In this document: positions 17,901 to 26,173 of the stretch, piece after piece
Position numbering within the stretch: the first letter of the stretch is position 1
Layout: every line of letters starts with the position of its first letter
Assembly (NCBI GenBank): GCA_040772665.1
Contig: JAXGXT010000006.1
Span: 62,001-126,000, forward strand
DNA from: JAXGXT01 sp040772665
GTDB taxonomy: Bacteria; Bacillota; Clostridia; Lachnospirales; Anaerotignaceae
Direction of reading: 5' to 3'
DNA length: 64,000 bases
The notes under the pieces: generated by a model
Database searches by the model: none
Told to the model about the DNA's origin: nothing
The model's input: only the letters and a program-made list of their open reading frames with translations
Made by a program: the position numbers and the translations under genes

Positions 17901-18467
17901 CTCAAGAAGTTCAATTTTCTGATATTCGTGGCTTGTTCTGAAACCGTCGAAAAAGTGAAGGAAAGAAATTCTGCTTTTAATTGCTGTAAGGTGAGCAATA
18001 CATGCCATGTGGAAAGCCTGCTGAACGTTGCCTGCCGCAAGCAAAGCAAAACCTGTCTGGCGACAGCTCATAACGTCTTGATGGTCACCGAAAATGGAAA
18101 GAGCGTTTGAAGCAAGAGCACGGGCACTAACATGGAAAACGCCAGGAAGTAATTCTCCTGCAATTTTATACATATTAGGAAGCATAAGCATAAGGCCTTG
18201 GCTGGCTGTGTAGGTTGAACCTAAAGCACCTGCTTGAAGAGCACCGTGAAGAGCACCTGCCGCACCGCCTTCAGATTGCATTTCCCTAACATCTACTGTC
18301 TGTCCGAAAATATTTTTAACTCCGTTTGAGCTCCATTCGTCAACCATTTCAGCCATTTGACTTGATGGCGTAATTGGGTAAATGGTAGCAACTTCAGTAA
18401 AAGCGTAGGAAGCATAAGCCGCAGCTGTGTTTCCGTCCATAGTCGCTTTTCTTAACTGTTTATTCAT
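14943..18467 (-). CDS. nifJ: Pyruvate:ferredoxin (flavodoxin) oxidoreductase, single chain
   Basis: This enzyme converts pyruvate and CoA to acetyl-CoA and CO2, reducing ferredoxin or flavodoxin; it is the main pyruvate exit in anaerobic Clostridia. The 1174 residues match the usual homodimeric form. The N-terminal PYR-type domain begins TMDGNTAAAYASYAFTEVA, followed by a transketolase-C-like domain and the EKR region. Two 4Fe-4S clusters sit near residues 692 (CIQCNQCAYVCP) and 746 (CTGCGVCVRTCP), and a third cluster site begins at ACAGCGETPY. The TPP-binding domain has GGDGWAYDIGYGG and a conserved SNTGGQSSKAT. ATG at 18467 follows a GGGGGGAAAATA site. Monocistronic. Confidence 0.98.
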   Translation of the reverse strand: MNKQLRKATMDGNTAAAYASYAFTEVATIYPITPSSQMAEMVDEWSSNGVKNIFGQTVDVREMQSEGGAAGALHGALQAGALGSTYTASQGLMLMLPNMYKIAGELLPGVFHVSARALASNALSIFGDHQDVMSCRQTGFALLAAGNVQQAFHMACIAHLTAIKSRISFLHFFDGFRTSHEYQKIELLEYDQLKELVDMDAIAAFRKNSLNPDHPSTRGTAQNPDIFFQSRESVNKFYDAVPETVLYYMDKINELAGTDYRLFNYYGAEDAEDVIITMGSSSDVTRETIDYMSSKGDKLGLLEIHLYRPFSVEHFLKEMPKSVKRIAVLDRTKEPGALGEPLYLDIKNVYADVENAPFIIGGRYGLGSKDFTPMDVMAVYQNLRSENPKNNFTVSIIDDVTNLSLPVYKENFDSTPQDNFSFKFWGLGSDGTVGANKSAVKIIGDHTDYYAQAYFAYDSKKSGGVTISHLRMGPSPIKGSYQIKAANFIACHNQSYVDKYDLIGDLKEGGTFLLNTIWTPEELEANLPAELKRKIVEKKAKFYTLNAVDIAKELGLGSRINMIMQAGFFALSKVLPIEDAVKYLKKEVERSYGNKGQDIVDMNNAAIDKGVEMVQEVTVPSSWANAVDAPAEISSEMPDFVRDVLKKMARQEGNDLPVSTFTGREDGSFPGGATAWEKRGIAIDVPVWIKENCIQCNQCAYVCPHAVIRPSLLDENEAANAPEGYEMKAATGFSGMQYHLAISGLDCTGCGVCVRTCPAKEKALKMEAFAPTKEVNTANWEYTRKNVTLKDIAEKQKFTVKGSQFLRPYLEFSGACAGCGETPYIKLITQLFGDRMMISNSAGCTHIWGGSPEVPYTTNERGHGPSWGCSLFEDTAEYGYGMFLGVQAVRKMVKSQVDDVIPTLADGELKEALTQWSENYKVTADTRERADRVVAALEAEKTLSAELEEIYSRKDYLLKTSQWIIGGDGWAYDIGYGGLDHVLASGEDVNVIVVDTEVYSNTGGQSSKATPTAAIAQFAASGKKTGKKDLGRMVMSYGYVYVAQIAMGADKNQTLKAIAEAEAYDGPSIVIAYAPCINHGIKGGMSYAQEQAKRAVEAGYWHLYRYNPMLKEEGKNPFIMDSKAPTGDFKAFLKSEVRYSSLAKKFPEIAEQLYEKADKDAQERLEAYLALAKA

Positions 18468-18479
18468 TATTTTCCCCCC

Positions 18480-18920
18480 TAAGTATATTTAAAAAACTTA
18501 ACTGTAGCACCTTTAATCTACATTATATATTATTTTAACACAGTAAAAATAACTTCACAAGACTTCATAATTAATTCGTTAAAATTACTACAAAATTTTA
18601 AACAAAAAATATTACTATAGGCAATATTCATTGGTAACATTCTACAAAAATCCTTATGGCGAACAAGTTACGTATCTGCACACAAGAATATGGTAATAGT
18701 TCACAAGTTTAATTATTTAAATTGGTTAATTTGTATATTGCTTATTAATAAAACTTTAAGTATAAATTCATAAATTTCAGTATTAAATCAAACCTCAGGC
18801 TTTTTCAAAGACTGTTTGTTTTCTTACAAAAAAGTAAAATTAAGAAAAGTACCTTAGGTATATAAATACCTGCTTCACCAAATGGGATGCTAATAAAAAC
18901 TTCAGGTTTTTAAAAAAATA
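18480..18920. other. Intergenic region upstream of nifJ
   Basis: About 440 bp of AT-rich sequence has no supported gene. It should contain the nifJ promoter and a long leader. Several TTCACAAG-type half-sites (near 18552 and 18698) recall Rex operators, but no full dyad was found. AGGTAT-ATAA-ATACCT near 18855-18870 is a small hairpin. Confidence 0.4.
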
Positions 18921-18921
18921 T

Positions 18922-18959
18922 AAAACTTCTGCAAAAAATTTGTAAAACTGCAGAAGTTT
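18922..18959. terminator. Terminator after the radical SAM gene
   Basis: AAACTTCTGCA (18922-18932) and TGCAGAAGTTT (18949-18959) form an 11-bp perfect stem with A/T tails, 30 bp after the stop of the minus-strand gene. Confidence 0.75.
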
Positions 18960-18989
18960 ATATTATTTTTTATAATTAATAAAAATAAA

Positions 18990-20141
18990 TTATATATAAT
19001 TAATTAAATATTTCTTTAAAACAGCTTCCCATTCATCATCATTTTTAACGTTTTCAACAACAGAGGTCACTCTTTTAATATCTCTTTGTGAAATAAACCT
19101 CATGTTTTCATACCCTCCGCCAAAGCCCATTCTTCTTGCAAGCTGATATATTTTTCTTTCCTTTTCCGAAAGAGTAAGAAAACCGTCTATATATGACAAA
19201 ATCTTATCTCTGTCTTTATCAATTCGGCCCTCAATTCCGGGAAGAAGATTTATTATATGGTCGCTTAAAACATAGCTGTCGGCATTTTTTATATTGGCAA
19301 GCATTTTTTTCAGCTCTATAACTTTTTCAAGGTCTGTGCAGTCCTTAAATTTCCCTTCCTGCTCCATTTGCCACATGGGAGTTTGAGGTTTAATAACAAA
19401 AGTTCTGATTCTAACAAAATCAGGGTTTGCTTCACTTATCATTTGCGCTGTTTCTATGGCGTTTATATCACTAAACTCTTTGCCGCCGCTTCCGGGCATA
19501 TAATAAATGTTAAGCTCTATTCCTGCTTTTTTAATACGCTTTGCCGCTTCAATCTGGTCTGCCTGAGTGCAGCCTTTATTTAACAGCTGAAGAACTCTGT
19601 CACTTCCGCTTTCATAGCCTGAATGAATTAAATTAAGCCCTGCCTCTTTCATTAAAATAAAATCCTCGGTGCTTATTTTAACAAGTGTGTCTGCTCTTCC
19701 ATAAGATGCCACAAGTTTAATAGATGGAAGTGATTTTTTAAGATATGAAACAATTTCAACAATCATCTGGGGTTTTAAAACAAGGGTGTTGGCATCTTGT
19801 AAAAACACATTTTCCATATTGTCATTTTTTATCCAGCCAAAAACCATGGAATATGAATCCTGCTCTTCAAAGGAGAGCAATGAAGAGTATTGTGCCGAAA
19901 TTTTGTCCATATTAAATTCACCGCTTGGCAGACGGTGTTTAAGTATCATATCTCTATAATAGGCAACATTATCTATTTCTTTTTTTATAGTTTCAACGGA
20001 ACGCATTCTAAACTGTCCGCCTCTATAAAGTGTGCAAAAATTACACCTGTTCCAGGTGCAGTTTTCCGTAATTCTCAAAAGAAGGCTGTTTGCATGCATA
20101 GGAGGGCGAATTGGCCCTGTTTCAAATGTCTTTAATTCCAT
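18990..20141 (-). CDS. Radical SAM protein (B12-binding/Elp3-like core)
   Basis: This 383-residue protein has a radical SAM cluster motif near residues 32-39, ENCTWNRCNFCTLYRGGQFR: cysteines spaced C-x4-C-x2-C rather than the usual C-x3-C-x2-C, as in a known subgroup beginning (R)xxxxCxWNxCxFC. A GGxGKEFS-like SAM-binding stretch lies after IYYMPGSG. The C-terminus (about 290-383) is helical and unassigned. It should cleave SAM to a 5'-deoxyadenosyl radical; the substrate is unknown. ATG at 20141 follows AAAGGAGTCTTTC. No neighbour gives a pathway. Confidence 0.85.
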   Translation of the reverse strand: MELKTFETGPIRPPMHANSLLLRITENCTWNRCNFCTLYRGGQFRMRSVETIKKEIDNVAYYRDMILKHRLPSGEFNMDKISAQYSSLLSFEEQDSYSMVFGWIKNDNMENVFLQDANTLVLKPQMIVEIVSYLKKSLPSIKLVASYGRADTLVKISTEDFILMKEAGLNLIHSGYESGSDRVLQLLNKGCTQADQIEAAKRIKKAGIELNIYYMPGSGGKEFSDINAIETAQMISEANPDFVRIRTFVIKPQTPMWQMEQEGKFKDCTDLEKVIELKKMLANIKNADSYVLSDHIINLLPGIEGRIDKDRDKILSYIDGFLTLSEKERKIYQLARRMGFGGGYENMRFISQRDIKRVTSVVENVKNDDEWEAVLKKYLINYI

Positions 20142-20159
20142 GAAAGACTCCTTTCTTTA

Positions 20160-20277
20160 TACAAAATTGAAGGTTAAGACCTTGAGGATATCCCCATTTC
20201 ACCCTTAACCTGTTGTGCAAAACATTGGTTTTGCTTAGCATTATTTTTAATTTATCAAATTAGTTTTTATTTCTTTT
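20160..20277. repeat. Short possible remnant of family A
   Basis: GACCTTGAGGATATCCCCATT (20167 onward, near a CACCCTTAACC segment) and the nearby CAAAACATTGGTTTTG hairpin resemble the start of a family A unit, but most of the unit is missing. Confidence 0.3.
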
Positions 20278-21342
20278 TTAATATGATTTTCCCCTGCTGT
20301 CTATTTTTATTATATCAATAACCTCTTCTTTGTTTACAAGGTAAATTTCATCAAAAAGGTTAACGGTTGTGCAGCAATGGGAGGGGATATACCTTACCAA
20401 ATCATTTACATTAAAGCCATGATTTTTTATATTATGGGAGATATGTTCTTCACTCATAAGGCTTTTTACGTCCTCAAAACCTAAAAGCACAGGCGCACCC
20501 ATATCAGTGCTTGCTGTTTTTAAGCCTGCATCAGTAACAACAATGTGAGTCTTTGCGGAAACAACTGCGGCAAGAATAAAAAGAGAGTTTTTAAACCCTA
20601 CCTTTACAGGAGTATATGCACTATCCATAAAAATATAACTTCCCGGCTGGGTTTCAGTATAAACGCTTTCACTGTTTTCTCTGAAACGAATTGTGCCTGT
20701 GCTTATGCCGCTTATTTCCTTAACCTTTATGCCCCTTTCTTCAATATAGCTTTTTAATGCTTTTAAATCTTTTTCAATTTTTTCAGTTGCGGCAAGGCGT
20801 TTTTCATAGCTGTATTCATGGGCGATATGCCCTGCATACGCCTCAATGCCGCCGAAAGTAAGGTTTCCTAAGCTTTCCGCAAGCCTTGCCAAGTAAAAAA
20901 CTTCTTCAAAGGTATTAACTCCGCATCTATTTTGGCCTATGTTAAATTCAACAAAAACATTAATTTTAACACCTGCCTTTTTGGCCTCTTCATTTAAATT
21001 CCTTATGTTTTCCGCACTGTCAACGCATACGGTTATAAAGCTTTTTTTACAAAGCTCTGCAAGTTTTTTAATTTTATCAATGCGTGTTATTTGATTGGCA
21101 ATAAGTATATCTTTAAACCCTGCTTCGACTAAATCCTCAGCCTCGCCGAGCTTTGCACAAGAAATACCCTTAGCACCCATATCCATTTGCATTTTTGCTA
21201 TCTTTATACTTTTATGCGATTTATAGTGGGGTCTGACATCTATTTTCGTGTTTTTTACAATCTCGTTCATAAGCTTTAAGTTTTCATTAAAGGCTGACTG
21301 CTCAAGTATTAAAGCAGGAGTTAAGATTTCATCGATTTTCAC
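20278..21342 (-). CDS. DSD1 family PLP-dependent enzyme (D-threonine aldolase-like)
   Basis: This protein of about 354 residues has an alanine racemase-like fold type III TIM barrel at the N-terminus and a beta domain at the C-terminus. The PLP lysine is in VRPHYKSHKS. GISCAKLGEAEDLVEAGFKD and the late metal-binding IPSHCCTTVNL are typical of D-threonine aldolase/D-3-hydroxyaspartate aldolase or D-serine dehydratase (DSD1) enzymes, where His and Cys hold a divalent metal. The start is GTG at 21342, since AAAGGAGTG lies 6 bp before it. Immediately upstream is the tandem family A array. The substrate (D-threonine, D-serine or 3-hydroxyaspartate) is not settled. Confidence 0.88.
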   Translation of the reverse strand: MKIDEILTPALILEQSAFNENLKLMNEIVKNTKIDVRPHYKSHKSIKIAKMQMDMGAKGISCAKLGEAEDLVEAGFKDILIANQITRIDKIKKLAELCKKSFITVCVDSAENIRNLNEEAKKAGVKINVFVEFNIGQNRCGVNTFEEVFYLARLAESLGNLTFGGIEAYAGHIAHEYSYEKRLAATEKIEKDLKALKSYIEERGIKVKEISGISTGTIRFRENSESVYTETQPGSYIFMDSAYTPVKVGFKNSLFILAAVVSAKTHIVVTDAGLKTASTDMGAPVLLGFEDVKSLMSEEHISHNIKNHGFNVNDLVRYIPSHCCTTVNLFDEIYLVNKEEVIDIIKIDSRGKSY

Positions 21343-21368
21343 AAAACACACTCCTTTTGATATATAAG

Positions 21369-21975
21369 ACCTTGAGGGTTTTACTCTCAAACACCCACAA
21401 GGGTTTCACCCTTGACCCATCATAAAACCGCATGAATATGCGGTTTTAAACAAAGGTTTTTGCCTTGCTTTTTTCAAAAAGCAAGTGGGTTTGGGCAAAG
21501 CCCAAGGTGTTTCTTTATTAAGACCTTGAGGGTTTTACCCTCAAACACCCACAAGGGTTTCACCATTTGAACCCATCATAAAACCGCATATTCATGCGGT
21601 TTTAAACAAAAGTTTTTGCCTTGCTTTTTTCAAAAAGCAAGTGGGTTTGGGCAAAGCCCAAGGTGTTTCTTTACAGGCCTTGAGGGTTTTACCCTCAAAC
21701 ACCCACAAGGGTTTCACCCTTTGAACCCATCATAAAACCGCATGAATATGCGGTTTTAAACAAAGGTTTTTGTCTTGCTTTTTCCAAAAAGCAAGTAGGT
21801 TTGGATAACGTTCAAGGTGTATCTTTATTAAGACCTTGAGGGTTTTACCCTCAAACACCCACAAGGGTTTCACCCTTTGAACCCATCATAAAACCGCATG
21901 AATATGCGGTTTTAAACAAAGGTTTTTGCCTTGCTTTTTTTCAAAAAGCGAGTGGGTTTGGGCAAAGCCCAAGGT
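21369..21975 (+). repeat. Tandem array of four family A multi-hairpin repeats
   Basis: There are four units at 21369-21508, 21523-21664, 21677-21818 and 21833-21975, period 154-156 bp. Each begins ACCTTG (GCCTTG in unit 3) and ends CAAGGT, so the ends can pair. Five hairpins lie inside; in unit 4: TTGAGGG/CCCTCAA (21836-21854), AAGGG/CCCTT (21863-21877), AAAACCGCAT/ATGCGGTTTT (21890-21913), CTTGCTTTTT/AAAAAGCGAG (21930-21952, one G-U) and TTGGGC/GCCCAA (21958-21972). Unit 3 has TTGGAT/GTTCAA, still pairable through two G-U pairs. The array fills the gap between the uxaA-like gene stop and the DSD1 gene start, both on the minus strand. Confidence 0.9.
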
Positions 21976-21998
21976 GTTTTCCCTACACCGCCCAAGGT

Positions 21999-23159
21999 TT
22001 ATACATAATTACATACACGTGCAATTGCCGTTTCTATAAACCCAAGGCTTTCAGCCTTTGTCTGCCTGCCTTCGGCAACCTCAAAAATCATGTTCATAAG
22101 CCTATCCCCCATGTCTTCAATGCTTTCAGCGCCTTCGATTAATCCGCTGGCATCAAAATCCATGTTATCTTCCATAGTTTTAAATGTGTTGCTGTTGCCT
22201 GTTATTTTAATTACGGGCGCAACAGGGTTTCCTGTAGGTGTTCCTCTTCCCGTTGTAAAAACAATGATTTGCGCTCCTCCCGCAATCATGGCCGCAACGG
22301 AAGACGGGTCGTTTCCAGGTGTATCCATAATAACAAGACCTTTTTCCTCCACCTGTTTCGCATAGTCATAAACAGCTTGAACTTCTGTATGACCTCCTTT
22401 ATGTATACATCCAAGGGATTTTTCTTCAAGGGTTGTTATTCCCCCCGCCTTGTTGCCTGGAGTTGGGTTTCCGTCACGCACATCCTCACCCACAAGGGCA
22501 AGGGCATCTTCATACCTTTTCACAATTTCAAGAATTCTTTCACGAACCTCTTCATTTTTCGCCCTTTCAGCCAAAATATGCTCTGCACCTATAAATTCTG
22601 TGGTTTCACTTAAAATAGAGGTTGCCCCCAAAGCAACAAACCTGTCACTTATTTCACCCACAAGAGGGTTGGCCGCCAAGCCGCTTGTAGGGTCTGAACC
22701 TCCGCATTCCGTTCCTAAAATAAGAGCTGAAAAAGGAACTTCTTTTCTTTTAAGGGCGCTTGCCTCCTCCGCCATTTTTCTTGCAAGCCTTACACCCTTT
22801 TCAACTGTTTTAATGGTTCCTCCCTCTTCTTGTATTATAAGGGTTTCAATTGGTTTGTTTGTTCTCTCTCTAATCGCTTTAACAACTAAATCCATTTGAC
22901 AGTTTTCACACCCAAGAGAAACAACAACAGTTCCATAAATGTTGGGGTTTGCGGCATACCCCGCCATAACGTCCATTGTAAGCTGCTGATCACTATCTAC
23001 CTGAGAACAGCCATTTTGATTGTTAAAAGTAACGGCACCGTTAACTTGAGATGCAATAAGCCTTGTTGTGTCAGAGGCGCAAACCGAGGCAGGTAAAACT
23101 AAAATATGGTTTCTTACTCCTATTTTTCCGTCAGGTCTTTCATATCCCATAAAATTCAT
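21999..23159 (-). CDS. UxaA family hydrolase, large-subunit type (altronate/sulfolactate lyase-like)
   Basis: This 386-residue protein matches the C-terminal catalytic part of altronate dehydratase UxaA, galactarate dehydratase and (R)-sulfolactate sulfo-lyase SuyB. The start YERPDGKIGVRNHILVLPAS is diagnostic, as are GCENCQMDL, GTECGGSDPTSGLAANPLVG, NPTPGNKAGGITTLEEKSLG and FTTGRGTPTGNP. These enzymes bind iron and eliminate water or sulfite from an acidic hydroxy compound. The usual N-terminal SAF domain, or a separate small SAF subunit gene, is not found nearby. The gene starts 3 bp after the MoxR ATPase stop, with its ribosome site inside that gene's end. The substrate is unknown. Confidence 0.88.
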   Translation of the reverse strand: MNFMGYERPDGKIGVRNHILVLPASVCASDTTRLIASQVNGAVTFNNQNGCSQVDSDQQLTMDVMAGYAANPNIYGTVVVSLGCENCQMDLVVKAIRERTNKPIETLIIQEEGGTIKTVEKGVRLARKMAEEASALKRKEVPFSALILGTECGGSDPTSGLAANPLVGEISDRFVALGATSILSETTEFIGAEHILAERAKNEEVRERILEIVKRYEDALALVGEDVRDGNPTPGNKAGGITTLEEKSLGCIHKGGHTEVQAVYDYAKQVEEKGLVIMDTPGNDPSSVAAMIAGGAQIIVFTTGRGTPTGNPVAPVIKITGNSNTFKTMEDNMDFDASGLIEGAESIEDMGDRLMNMIFEVAEGRQTKAESLGFIETAIARVCNYV

Positions 23160-23162
23160 ATC

Positions 23163-24701
23163 TTATTCCTCCATTTTTAAATTTTTCATCATATCATTTA
23201 TTTTGTCAATTTCCTCTGTTATTGCTTTTTGCTGCTGTTTAAAAAGAAGATTTTTATTATATTGATAAAATTTAACACAGCCGTTTTCATTAATAAACTT
23301 TATGCTGTAATAACCGCTGTTAAGTTCTGTAACAAACACAACCATCTCTTGGCTTTCCCCAAAAACACGCTCCATAAAATCAAAGGAATTTTCAAGGCTT
23401 TCAGAAGCCTTTTCAATTGACTGCTGTCTTTTTAAAACCTCTGCGTTAAATTCTTCTTTTATTATATTAAAAGCATCCTCTTGTGTTTTAGAGCCTTTTA
23501 ACCTGACACTTTTCAAATACCCCTCAAGGGTTTCTATAAGCCTTTGCTCCATTCGTTCTTCATCAGCTTTTAAAAGTTTTCCAACCTTTTTTACCTGCAG
23601 ATGTTTCTGTTTCATTTTTATAAAACTTTCAAGATTTTCCTCCGCCTTTTTATCATCTGCAAAAATTACTTCCTTAACTTCTTTAAGCATTTCGTGCAGT
23701 TTTGTAACAAAGTCATCCTTTTTTTCAACTTCTTTAAAACCGTCATTTAGTGCGCCAAGTATAAGGCTTATAACTCCCAGCTTTTCGTCAAAAGAAGCAA
23801 CACGAAGCCTGTCTACATAGCTTTCTTTTGTTTTTCCCTGTAAAATGTCGGCAATGGAATAGTCGGCTTTATATTTGTAGTAAAGCTCAAGATAAGAAGC
23901 AAAATCTTTGGCAATTTTCATGTTTTGCAAATATTGGCTTGCCACCTGAAAATCAATTTTTTTATTAAGTTTTTCATAAACATAAATAATTTTTGATAAA
24001 TCCTCCCAGCCTCTGGCTGTAATAAAAACCTTTCCTTCCGTAGTGTTTTTCACACTGTAAAAGCTTTCCTTTTTAATGTCCAAATAACTTAAAACAGCAT
24101 TATGAACATTGTTTAAAACTGCATACTCCCTCCAAACCCCATAATCCTCTTCAACTTCAATCCTTTTAACACGGTCAAGGGTAACAATGTCAAACTCCCT
24201 TACAGATTTGTTATATTGAGGTGGGTTTCCGGCAGCCGCAATTATCCACCCTTCGGGAACTTTGTGGCTTCCAAAGGTTTTATATTGTAAAAACTGAAGC
24301 ATTGCAGGGGCAAGGGTTTCAGAGGCACAGTTTATTTCGTCAATAAAAAGTATTCCTTCTTTTAAGCCTGTTGCTTCAATTTTTTCATAAACAGCGGCAA
24401 TAATTTCACTCATTGTATACTCTGTTACAGAATACTTTTTCCCTCCGAACTCCTTTTCCTCAATAAAAGGAAGTCCTATTGCACTTTGTCGTGTGTGGTG
24501 GGTTATGGTGTATGCAACAAGCCCAATTTTACATTCTGTTGCAATTTGCTGCATAATTGCTGTTTTTCCGATTCCCGGAGGGCCAATAAGCAAAACAGGT
24601 CTTTGGCTTTCAATGGGAATCATATAATCTCCATATTCATCCCTTAACAAATAACTTTCTATTGAATTTTTAATTTCTTCCTTAGCACGTTTTATATTCA
24701 C
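23163..24701 (-). CDS. MoxR-like AAA+ ATPase
   Basis: This 512-residue protein has an N-terminal AAA+ domain of the MoxR type: Walker A GPPGIGKTAIM (about 37-47), Walker B GILFIDEINCAS, and sensor 1 AAAGNPPQYNKSVREFD. The rest (about 290-512) is long, charged and probably coiled-coil, well beyond the 320-350 residues of a plain MoxR. MoxR ATPases act with VWA-domain partners as chaperones that insert metals or activate enzyme complexes. The partner is the preceding gene: they overlap by 4 bp (GTGA at 24698-24701; start codon GTG). The downstream uxaA-like gene may be a client, which is inference. Confidence 0.92.
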   Translation of the reverse strand: MNIKRAKEEIKNSIESYLLRDEYGDYMIPIESQRPVLLIGPPGIGKTAIMQQIATECKIGLVAYTITHHTRQSAIGLPFIEEKEFGGKKYSVTEYTMSEIIAAVYEKIEATGLKEGILFIDEINCASETLAPAMLQFLQYKTFGSHKVPEGWIIAAAGNPPQYNKSVREFDIVTLDRVKRIEVEEDYGVWREYAVLNNVHNAVLSYLDIKKESFYSVKNTTEGKVFITARGWEDLSKIIYVYEKLNKKIDFQVASQYLQNMKIAKDFASYLELYYKYKADYSIADILQGKTKESYVDRLRVASFDEKLGVISLILGALNDGFKEVEKKDDFVTKLHEMLKEVKEVIFADDKKAEENLESFIKMKQKHLQVKKVGKLLKADEERMEQRLIETLEGYLKSVRLKGSKTQEDAFNIIKEEFNAEVLKRQQSIEKASESLENSFDFMERVFGESQEMVVFVTELNSGYYSIKFINENGCVKFYQYNKNLLFKQQQKAITEEIDKINDMMKNLKMEE

Positions 24702-26113
24702 CTTTCATTTCCTCCGAAACTGTAAATATTTTCTTTGTCAAGTATTATCTCTGTTGCCCAGGGCGGCACCCCTTTATCGTCAAAGTTATCATCAAGAAAA
24801 ACAAAAGCCGTTTCATACCGGGGCATATTTTTAGGATATGTTCCGTAGCCGTCGGTAAAATAAATAAGCCCTTTTAAATTGTTCAGCTTTTTTTCCTCAA
24901 CAAGGCCGTTTACATATTCAAAAGCCGCCCTGAAATCAGTTCCGCCTCTGCCCTTAACTTCAAACCTTTGCATATATTGTTGAAAGTCTTCCTTTGCGGC
25001 AATCACCTCATCACTTTGCACTTTGCTGTCGCATTGTATAATATGAAGCTGTATTTTTCTAAAAAAGCTTTCATTTTCACTGATTATTGAATAGGTTTCC
25101 TCTAAAAACCTTTTAACAAGATCACTTTCGCAAGAAGCCGAGGTGTCTATAACAATAACAAATTCTTCAATTCTTTTTACATCTTTATATTCAAGATTTT
25201 CAATAAGCGGCATGTTTCCGTAAACTTTAAGCCCGTAAGTATAATAAATATAATCATAACTGTCTAAGTCCAGCTGCATATCTTCCCTTTGCACAGTGAA
25301 CTTTTCAAGAAAACTTCTATAATCATATCTTTGCCTGTTTTCTATCCGCAAAAATTCAGTCATTCCTCCGGCCTCATCACTTTTATCACGTGAAAAGGTT
25401 TCCATATCCGTTTCAGTCTTCTGGCTTATATTCTCCCATTTTTCATTAAAATCATCTTTGTTTTTTTCAGGTTTATCAGGGTTTTCATTATCGGCGTTAT
25501 CAGGGTTTTCTTCTCCCTCACTATCCCCTTCGCTGTTTTCAGAAGATGAAGGCTGTTTTACGCTTTGATACTGCAGCCAAAAACTATGGTCATCAATATA
25601 AAACTCTTCCTCAATAAGCTTTAGCTGTTTCAAAAGCTTTTCATTTTCCAAAATAAGTCTGTATACTCTTTGAGCAGTAGGAATTTTAATGGTTTTTGAT
25701 ATTTCATCATACACAAGTCTTCTTGTGGCAGATTTATTTTGTTTAAGAGAAGATATGTCCATGCCGTCTATAATAAATTCGCAAACAATGTCGCAGCTTA
25801 CATTCCAAAGCCGCTCTTCCCTTGCATCCATACTTATGGGATGCTTAAATATACAATGAAAAATAATATGAACATAGGCACGGTTAATCCATATTCCGCC
25901 TTTACTGTATTTTTCCATTAAAAAAGCCGGGGAATAAAAAAGATGAAAACCGTCTGTTCCTAAAGTATCGGTTTCATTGCTAAGCGCATAGGAAAGGCCA
26001 TCAAAAGCCATTGCCAAATATCTCATACTGACATAAAGCTGATTTCTTGATGTGTTTAAAATATTTGAACAAACATTTTCTAATTTTTTTATAATTTCAT
26101 ACTCCGCTGACAT
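24698..26113 (-). CDS. VWA-like protein with DUF2201 putative metallopeptidase domain
   Basis: This 471-residue protein has an N-terminal DUF2201_N-like putative metallopeptidase region (about 1-190). Its zinc motif is altered to AYVHIIFHCIFKH, lacking the Glu of HExxH. A low-complexity acidic linker (about 195-245, rich in Glu, Asp, Asn, Ser) follows. The C-terminal VWA-like domain has a MIDAS motif DTSAS (in EFVIVIDTSAS), GRGGTDF and YFTDGYGTYP. It is the natural partner of the MoxR ATPase it overlaps. ATG at 26113 follows GTAGGAGATTAAT. Related MoxR/VWA pairs mature metalloenzymes; the target here is unknown. Confidence 0.88.
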   Translation of the reverse strand: MSAEYEIIKKLENVCSNILNTSRNQLYVSMRYLAMAFDGLSYALSNETDTLGTDGFHLFYSPAFLMEKYSKGGIWINRAYVHIIFHCIFKHPISMDAREERLWNVSCDIVCEFIIDGMDISSLKQNKSATRRLVYDEISKTIKIPTAQRVYRLILENEKLLKQLKLIEEEFYIDDHSFWLQYQSVKQPSSSENSEGDSEGEENPDNADNENPDKPEKNKDDFNEKWENISQKTETDMETFSRDKSDEAGGMTEFLRIENRQRYDYRSFLEKFTVQREDMQLDLDSYDYIYYTYGLKVYGNMPLIENLEYKDVKRIEEFVIVIDTSASCESDLVKRFLEETYSIISENESFFRKIQLHIIQCDSKVQSDEVIAAKEDFQQYMQRFEVKGRGGTDFRAAFEYVNGLVEEKKLNNLKGLIYFTDGYGTYPKNMPRYETAFVFLDDNFDDKGVPPWATEIILDKENIYSFGGNER

Positions 26114-26173
26114 ATTAATCTCCTACAATAACATCTGAATGGCTATATTCAAACTTCATATAACAGAACACTT

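Noticed and set aside
18540..18720. Rex operator upstream of nifJ
   Set aside because: Only isolated TTCACAAG half-sites were seen, without the required inverted partner at the right spacing.
21369..21975. Regular tandem repeats as a possible CRISPR array
   Set aside because: The period is about 155 bp with near-identical sequence throughout and no variable spacers of 25-40 bp; no cas genes are near.
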